DNA from: Candidatus Saccharimonadota bacterium
Lineage (GTDB): Bacteria > Patescibacteriota > Saccharimonadia > Saccharimonadales > Saccharimonadaceae
Length of the DNA stretch: 64,000 nucleotides
Direction: 5' to 3'
Assembly: GCA_028289065.1 (NCBI GenBank)
Contig: JAQGHA010000009.1
Location: 62,001-126,000, forward strand
Below, in pieces: positions 60,171-64,000 of this stretch; the stretch's first letter is position 1, and the number at the start of each line of letters is the position of its first letter. Both the position numbers and the translations under genes were made by a program. Under the pieces are notes generated by a model. It was not told the DNA's origin and did not search any database. It worked only from the letters and a program-made list of their open reading frames with translations.

Positions 60171-61400
60171 TTATCTTGGTGCGTCAAGCAAACTCTCGAT
60201 ACCAGGGAGTTTCTTGCCAGCCATTAATTCCAGGGATGCACCACCGCCAGTTGATACGTGCGTGAAGCTTTCGCCACCTTTACCATCCCATTTCAGTACA
60301 AAATCTGCGGTATCGCCGCCACCAATAATAGACGTGGTTTCGGCCTGCGCAGCCAGTGATAACGCCAAGCGAGCGGAGCCGTGGGCAAACTCCGGTAATT
60401 CGGCGTATCCCAAAGTACCGTTCCAGATAACTGTCTTAGCCGTAGCTATTTCTTCGACCATCCGGTCAATTGACGCATCACCAATGTCTAAGGCGATGTC
60501 TTTTTCGTCTAGGTTACCGAGCTTTACGTTTTTACGGGTCGCAGCTTCAGAAATTTGTGACGCAACAGCCACATCATCTGGAAGAATAATAAAATCGTCT
60601 ATACTAGTATCAAGTTTTTTATGCGCCGCCAGGTAAATACTATCGAGTACTTTTTCTTGGCCATCTTCAACCTTGCTATTACCCATGTGATGACCTTTGT
60701 ATTTCAAGAATGTGTTCGACATAGCGCCACCAATGATAATCTTATCGGCAATACCGACAAACCGTTCAATCACGGTAATTTTATCGCTAATTTTAGCACC
60801 ACCCATTACGGCAATTAGCGGCCGCTGAGGCTTTTCCATTGCACCCGTAATGGTGACGTATTCACGCTCGAGCAGTAGGCCAGAGACACTTGGGATAAAG
60901 TGCGTAATAGCTTCGGTGCTGGCATGAGCTCGGTGGACGACGCCAAAACCATCTTGAACAAAATAACGAGCACCGGTACTTTTGGCGATATTCTCGGCAA
61001 AAGCAGTGTCATTGGCTTCTTCTTCGGTATAATAACGAAGGTTTTCGAGCAATATAACGCTGTTTGTTGGGGCTTTTTTAACCGCTTGGACAACTTTGTC
61101 GCCAATACAATCATCGACAAAGATAACTTTGCGATCAAGTAAATCGCTAAGGCGTTTTGCCACCGGCTTTAAACTATACTTCTCTTCACGGCCCTCAGGT
61201 CGTCCAAGGTGGCTCATAATTACCACCTTACAGTGGTGTTCGAGCAAGTATTCGATAGTTGGTAAACTGGCACGTATTCGGAGGTCGTCACTAATGGCCC
61301 CGGTTTTACTTTGGGGCACGTTGTAGTCAGCCCGTATAAGCACGGTTTTATTATCAATTGGAACACTTCGAATAGTTCGTTTAAAAAAGCTCATATCCAC
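60171..61400 (-). CDS. pgk: Phosphoglycerate kinase
   Basis: 409 residues: RADYNVPQ, MSHLGRPEG, the hinge and nucleotide part with GAMEKPQRPLIAVMGGAKISDK and GGGDTADFV. Makes ATP from 1,3-bisphosphoglycerate. Start is either the GTG at 61400 or the ATG two codons later (61394); AGGTGG overlaps the GTG, so the choice is uncertain by two residues. Confidence 0.96.
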   Translation of the reverse strand: MDMSFFKRTIRSVPIDNKTVLIRADYNVPQSKTGAISDDLRIRASLPTIEYLLEHHCKVVIMSHLGRPEGREEKYSLKPVAKRLSDLLDRKVIFVDDCIGDKVVQAVKKAPTNSVILLENLRYYTEEEANDTAFAENIAKSTGARYFVQDGFGVVHRAHASTEAITHFIPSVSGLLLEREYVTITGAMEKPQRPLIAVMGGAKISDKITVIERFVGIADKIIIGGAMSNTFLKYKGHHMGNSKVEDGQEKVLDSIYLAAHKKLDTSIDDFIILPDDVAVASQISEAATRKNVKLGNLDEKDIALDIGDASIDRMVEEIATAKTVIWNGTLGYAELPEFAHGSARLALSLAAQAETTSIIGGGDTADFVLKWDGKGGESFTHVSTGGGASLELMAGKKLPGIESLLDAPR

Positions 61401-61454
61401 CTAATCTTTTCTTGTTATGTTTATTGTACTACGTACGGTACATTTTTTACGAGA

Positions 61455-62867
61455 TTATTCTAAGACGCGAACTTTGATTGTATCGGTAGTTCCGATAATT
61501 CCAGGTTGTTGGCCACTGACAATAATAACTTTGGCAATGTCTTCACCAAAAAAACCATCTTTTTTTAGCTCTTTAGCGAGGTCAAAACCAGCTTCAGCGC
61601 TGTCGGGACGAATGTATGTACGGTTAGCATAGCTTAAAGCTAGTTGCTGAGCCGACTTAATTTCACTGGTTACGCTGACAATTGGCAAGTTTGGACGGTG
61701 AGCCGCAATGTTTGATGCAGTCGCACCAGATTTAGTTTCAGCAATAATAGCATCAACCTTAAGTTGCTCCGCCAAAGTGACGGCAGCGGTACTAATCGCA
61801 TCAAGTTGAAGGTTTTTAGCAATCAAATCGTGGATTGGTGCCACTGGAGCGTTATCTTGCGTATAAAGGATGACTTTTTTCATAGCAGCCACTGTTTCTA
61901 GTGGGTATTTACCATTGGCAGTCTCGTCGGAAAGCATAACAGTATCGGCACCTTGAATAACGGCATTAGCAACGTCACTTACTTCAGCGCGGGTTGGTTC
62001 TGGGTTATCAACCATGCTAGCCATCATTTGGGTAGCAACGATACTTAATTTACCGTGCTTACGGCACATAGCCAAAAGTCGTCGTTGAACAATCGGCACA
62101 ACTTCAGCACCAGCTTCAACAGCTAAGTCACCACGGGCAACCATAATGCCATCGCTGGCTTTCACAATTTCTTCCATCACATCAGGCTTGATAGCTGCTT
62201 TGGTTTCAATTTTGGCAATAATTTGCGCAGTAGAACCACCGGCGACAAGGATTTGACGAAGGTTATTAATATCGTCAGGGCTTTGAATAAAGCTTAAAGC
62301 CACAAAATCGATATCTTGCGTAAGGCCATATTCAATATCTTTTAAGTCTTTAGGGGTTAAAATATCACCACCAAAGTCAGTGTCAGGCAGGTTAATACCC
62401 TTTTTGCTCATAAGCGTTCCGTCGTTTTCAACCCGAAGCTTAATGGCAGTTTCAGATGGAATGTCGATAACGGTTGTACGAACCTTGCCATCAAAGATAT
62501 AAATTGGCTCACCAATTTTAACTTTTTCAGCCAAGTTGTATTGAACTGGGAAGGTTAAACCGTTGTGTTCAGCTGCGTAATCAAGAATAATCTCATCACC
62601 CTTCACAACAGGAGTGTTTTCATTCAACATACCAAGACGAATTTTAGGCCCTTGCAGGTCTTGAAGAATAGCCACCGGCTTACCAATTTTTGCAGCAGCT
62701 TGGCGAATCCATGGAATTTGCTCTTCACGTTCTTCGTGAGATCCGTGACTAAAGTTAAGACGGATACCATTTACACCGGCGAGAATAAGCTTTTCGAGCA
62801 TTTCTGGATTGCTAGTGTCAGGACCGATAGTTGCGAGAATTTTTGTTCGTTTGAATACAATTGCCAT
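61455..62867 (-). CDS. pyk: Pyruvate kinase
   Basis: 470 residues, normal. ILATIGPDTSNPEMLEKL, LNFSHGSHEEREE, AKIETKAAIKPDVMEEI (catalytic Lys/Glu), MVARGDLAVE and the C-terminal domain (ADAIIAETKSGATASNIAAHRP). Substrate-level ATP source. An SD-like AAGGG precedes the ATG, so this gene has a normal leader, unlike the leaderless repair genes. Confidence 0.96.
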   Translation of the reverse strand: MAIVFKRTKILATIGPDTSNPEMLEKLILAGVNGIRLNFSHGSHEEREEQIPWIRQAAAKIGKPVAILQDLQGPKIRLGMLNENTPVVKGDEIILDYAAEHNGLTFPVQYNLAEKVKIGEPIYIFDGKVRTTVIDIPSETAIKLRVENDGTLMSKKGINLPDTDFGGDILTPKDLKDIEYGLTQDIDFVALSFIQSPDDINNLRQILVAGGSTAQIIAKIETKAAIKPDVMEEIVKASDGIMVARGDLAVEAGAEVVPIVQRRLLAMCRKHGKLSIVATQMMASMVDNPEPTRAEVSDVANAVIQGADTVMLSDETANGKYPLETVAAMKKVILYTQDNAPVAPIHDLIAKNLQLDAISTAAVTLAEQLKVDAIIAETKSGATASNIAAHRPNLPIVSVTSEIKSAQQLALSYANRTYIRPDSAEAGFDLAKELKKDGFFGEDIAKVIIVSGQQPGIIGTTDTIKVRVLE

Positions 62868-62915
62868 AATAAATAATAACCCTTTTTACTTTAATGTGCC
62901 TTTGGTCGGTTCTCT

Positions 62916-62990
62916 TGGTGATCTCACGGAGAATCGAACTCCGATTGCCAGGATGAAAACCTGGTGTCCTAACCGTTAGACGATGAGACC
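62916..62990 (-). tRNA. tRNA-Glu(TTC), CCA encoded
   Basis: Minus-strand cloverleaf: acceptor GGTCTCA/TGAGATC, D-arm GTCTAACGGTTAGGAC, anticodon loop TTTTCAT (anticodon TTC), T-arm CGGAGTTCGATTCTCCG, discriminator A plus CCA. The nearest clear -10 box is at 63135-63140, about 145 nt upstream, with a 9-bp hairpin in between. Confidence 0.95.
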
Positions 62991-63122
62991 ATTCGAGTGA
63001 GTAAAAAGGAAAGCTTGCTTTTCCTTTTTCGAGCCGGATGGGTTCATATCGAAGATATGAGACCGTACACAACGCTCTTCATTCTCTGGTGCTTTACCAC
63101 CAAAAGAACAAATCAAAGGCAT
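62976..63122 (-). CDS. Possible 48-residue protein overlapping the tRNA-Glu 5' end
   Basis: ATG at 63122 is 12 nt after the TATAAT at 63135-63140. The peptide starts MPLICSFGGKAPENEE, contains two Cys and a basic stretch (GSKKEKQ) and its last five codons lie in tRNA-Glu. Codon choice looks natural for this genome, but the hairpin at 63003-63029 lies inside it and no family is known. May equally be a tRNA leader with a chance frame. Confidence 0.3.
   Translation of the reverse strand: MPLICSFGGKAPENEERCVRSHIFDMNPSGSKKEKQAFLFTHSNGLIV
63003..63029. terminator. AT-flanked hairpin upstream of tRNA-Glu
   Basis: AAAAAGGAAA and TTTCCTTTTT (roughly symmetric) pair around GCTTGCT-like loop bases. 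It has U-runs in both directions but sits between the tRNA promoter and the tRNA, so it may be an RNA processing site or an attenuator. Confidence 0.5.
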
Positions 63123-63142
63123 TTTACCAGGGGTATTATAGC

Positions 63143-63170
63143 AAAAAAAATCCCCTTTGGCTAGGGGGTA
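63143..63170 (-). terminator. Terminator of the 63321-63686 gene
   Basis: On the minus strand TACCCCCTAGCCAAAGGGGA is followed by eight T residues; the TATAAT of the tRNA-Glu unit comes directly after. Confidence 0.8.
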
Positions 63171-63189
63171 AACAGTCTTAAAATTGTAT

Positions 63190-63310
63190 CCGCTCAAGCG
63201 GAGCGCGTACTCAAGTCTACTACGACTCGGGATGCGCCCCGCTTGAGAGAGATCTTCTTACTTTAGTGATGTACTAAAGCGAGGTATGTGACGCTTTGCA
63301 TCGTCACGTG
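63190..63310. other. Stacked-hairpin region between the GC-rich orphan gene and its terminator
   Basis: Three inverted repeats in 120 nt: a long imperfect one with arms CTCAAGCGG and CCGCTTGAG at about 63194-63248, CTTTAGT/ACTAAAG at 63262-63280 and GTGACG/CGTCAC at 63290-63309. No gene is seen. This is the 3' part of the orphan transcript and may be a structured 3' UTR or an RNA released from it. Confidence 0.55.
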
Positions 63311-63320
63311 GTCATGACCG

Positions 63321-63686
63321 CTAGGCTGTGGCCATCCTGCTGTTGCCAGCCTTGCGGCCGGTCCTTGCTCGATCCGAGTTCTTGAACTCGGTCCAGTGCT
63401 TCGCCTGCGTCTTCTCGATGCTCTCCGAGACGACGGCCTTGACGGCCATGACGTCCTTCGGATCCACCAGCGACTTGATGATGTTGGTGAACTGGGTGTT
63501 CTTGCCGAGGTACTCCAGAACGATCTTGTCGGTCGCGGCGACGCGGTCCTTGAGCTCTCGCTCGGCGCGCCCTCCGATCTTGTCGAGTTCCTTGGGCGGG
63601 GTGAGGCAGTCACCCAGCTTGCAGTTGCTGCACAGCCAGACACTCAGCTGCTTCTCGTGTACTTCGCGCACTTCTGATGAACCCAT
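63321..63686 (-). CDS. GC-rich orphan Cys-cluster protein
   Basis: 121 residues from the ATG at 63686 (MGSSEVREVHEK); a longer frame to 63782 overlaps the -35 and -10 boxes and is rejected. Residues about 19-27 carry three Cys (CSNCKLGDC), likely a metal site, followed by a charged helical region (ELKDRVAATDKIVLEYL, VMAVKAVVSESIEK) and a basic tail (DRARTGRKAG). Third codon positions are almost all G or C (GAC, CTC, AAG, GTC), totally unlike neighbours such as pyk, so acquisition from a high-GC donor is likely. No family recognised. Own promoter, short leader, structured 3' region, terminator. Confidence 0.65.
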   Translation of the reverse strand: MGSSEVREVHEKQLSVWLCSNCKLGDCLTPPKELDKIGGRAERELKDRVAATDKIVLEYLGKNTQFTNIIKSLVDPKDVMAVKAVVSESIEKTQAKHWTEFKNSDRARTGRKAGNSRMATA

Positions 63687-63749
63687 GCATTGTCCAATCC
63701 TGGAACTGTCATCGAGCGTATAGTCCTTGTTGACTACACATAACATCGA

Positions 63750-63778
63750 AATATACCTTGTTTGACAGATCAAGTCAA
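63750..63778 (-). promoter_or_regulatory. Promoter of the GC-rich orphan gene
   Basis: TTGACT (63773-63778) and TATATT (63750-63755) on the minus strand with a 17-nt spacer; leader of about 57 nt with AGGA before the ATG. Confidence 0.75.
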
Positions 63779-63902
63779 TCATTTTATATGTAGCGTGTTG
63801 TTAAGCTCTCAACACACTAGCCGTAGCGCTTTACATGCTGTATATGCTTATAGGGGGGTATTTATAAAGCTTGTGCTTTCGCCGTATACGTTGTATAAAG
63901 CA

Positions 63903-63931
63903 TTGACAATATGGACGTTTTGTGATACATT
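63903..63931 (+). promoter_or_regulatory. Promoter reading out of the right edge
   Basis: TTGACA (63903-63908) and TACATT (63926-63931) with a 17-nt spacer. Between 63779 and 63902 only a GTGTTG/CAACAC inverted repeat (about 63798-63818) is seen. Confidence 0.7.
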
Positions 63932-63955
63932 TATAACATCATTCACGGATAAGGT

Positions 63956-64000
63956 ATGAGAACCCTATCAGGTGTGAGGTGGACGTTAACAAGTCAGATC
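63956..64000 (+). CDS. Possible start of a gene leaving the window
   Basis: An ATG at 63956 preceded by GATAAGGT stays open for 15 codons to the end of the window (MRTLSGVRWTL...). Too short to judge. The stretch may instead be leader: it ends with ACGTTA...GTCAGATC, which also occurs in the leader of the 4544 gene. Confidence 0.2.
   Translation, partial: MRTLSGVRWTLTSQI

Noticed and set aside
63263-63782. Long frames opposite to or shifted from the GC-rich orphan gene, and its own 5' extension to 63782
   Set aside because: High GC removes stop codons in all frames. The extension would include the -35 and -10 boxes; the ATG at 63686 fits the promoter and ribosome site.
1-64000. CRISPR array or Cas genes
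   Set aside because: No series of regularly spaced repeats and no Cas-like protein were seen.
1-64000. Recoded UGA (Gracilibacteria-type code)
   Set aside because: TGA ends clear genes such as the one at 4544-5359, and conserved proteins read through correctly with the standard bacterial code.

Overview
The window looks like chromosome from a Candidatus Saccharibacteria (TM7)-type member of the Patescibacteria/CPR. The gene set is compact and mostly housekeeping, many products are short for their family (UvrC, AlaRS, RarA), and a baseplate J/gp47-like membrane protein of the kind annotated in CPR genomes is present. TGA is used as a stop codon, so the code is the standard bacterial one and not the recoded code of Gracilibacteria. 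Lineage is inferred from gene content; no rRNA is present.

Layout. 0-4.4 kb: wall precursor unit (DUF1801, alpha/beta hydrolase, MurF, Ddl). 4.5-6.7 kb: an orphan membrane gene, then a DUF5343 + Swt1-type HEPN pair beside tRNA-Gly, whose 3' end is duplicated nearby. 7.0-11.8 kb: tRNA-Gly and tRNA-Phe, then surface proteins (two paralogous secreted proteins around a DUF916-like anchor protein, plus two phage-tail-like adhesins). 11.9-18.5 kb: RarA, a deaminase-fold protein, trehalase, BipA and a pilin fused to a tail-like domain. 18.5-25.5 kb: tRNA-Leu, tRNA-Val, a solute-binding protein, SecG, holin-like protein, aminopeptidase P, UvrC, TrhO. 25.6-35.4 kb: ABC exporter with a candidate leader peptide, L25, DedA, GH13 enzyme, UvrA, exonuclease I. 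35.4-36.5 kb: a largely gene-poor stretch with two strong structured transcription units, one carrying a GC-rich 43-codon ORF. 36.6-46.9 kb: Obg, LysM-CHAP hydrolase behind a 285-nt leader, MltG, RuvX, baseplate-like protein, FtsA-like protein, AlaRS. 47-50 kb: tRNA thiolation operon (cysteine desulfurase, YdcF, MnmA). 50.6-56.2 kb: TatD, MetG, YabE-like, KsgA, Rpf-like. 56.2-62.9 kb: UvrD, a tail-anchored protein, TpiA, Pgk, Pyk. 62.9-64 kb: tRNA-Glu, a hairpin-rich stretch, a GC-rich orphan gene, and the promoter of a gene leaving the window.

The most striking window-wide signal is promoter layout. At least 17 genes have a TATAAT-like -10 box only 6-9 nt before the start codon and no Shine-Dalgarno sequence, which predicts leaderless mRNAs. 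By contrast, tRNAs and several orphan genes of foreign composition have textbook -35/N17/-10 promoters, and the orphan genes have structured leaders. The strongest accessory candidates are the DUF5343-HEPN pair, the tail-fibre/pilin adhesins, and the orphan GC-rich cistrons with structured leaders.
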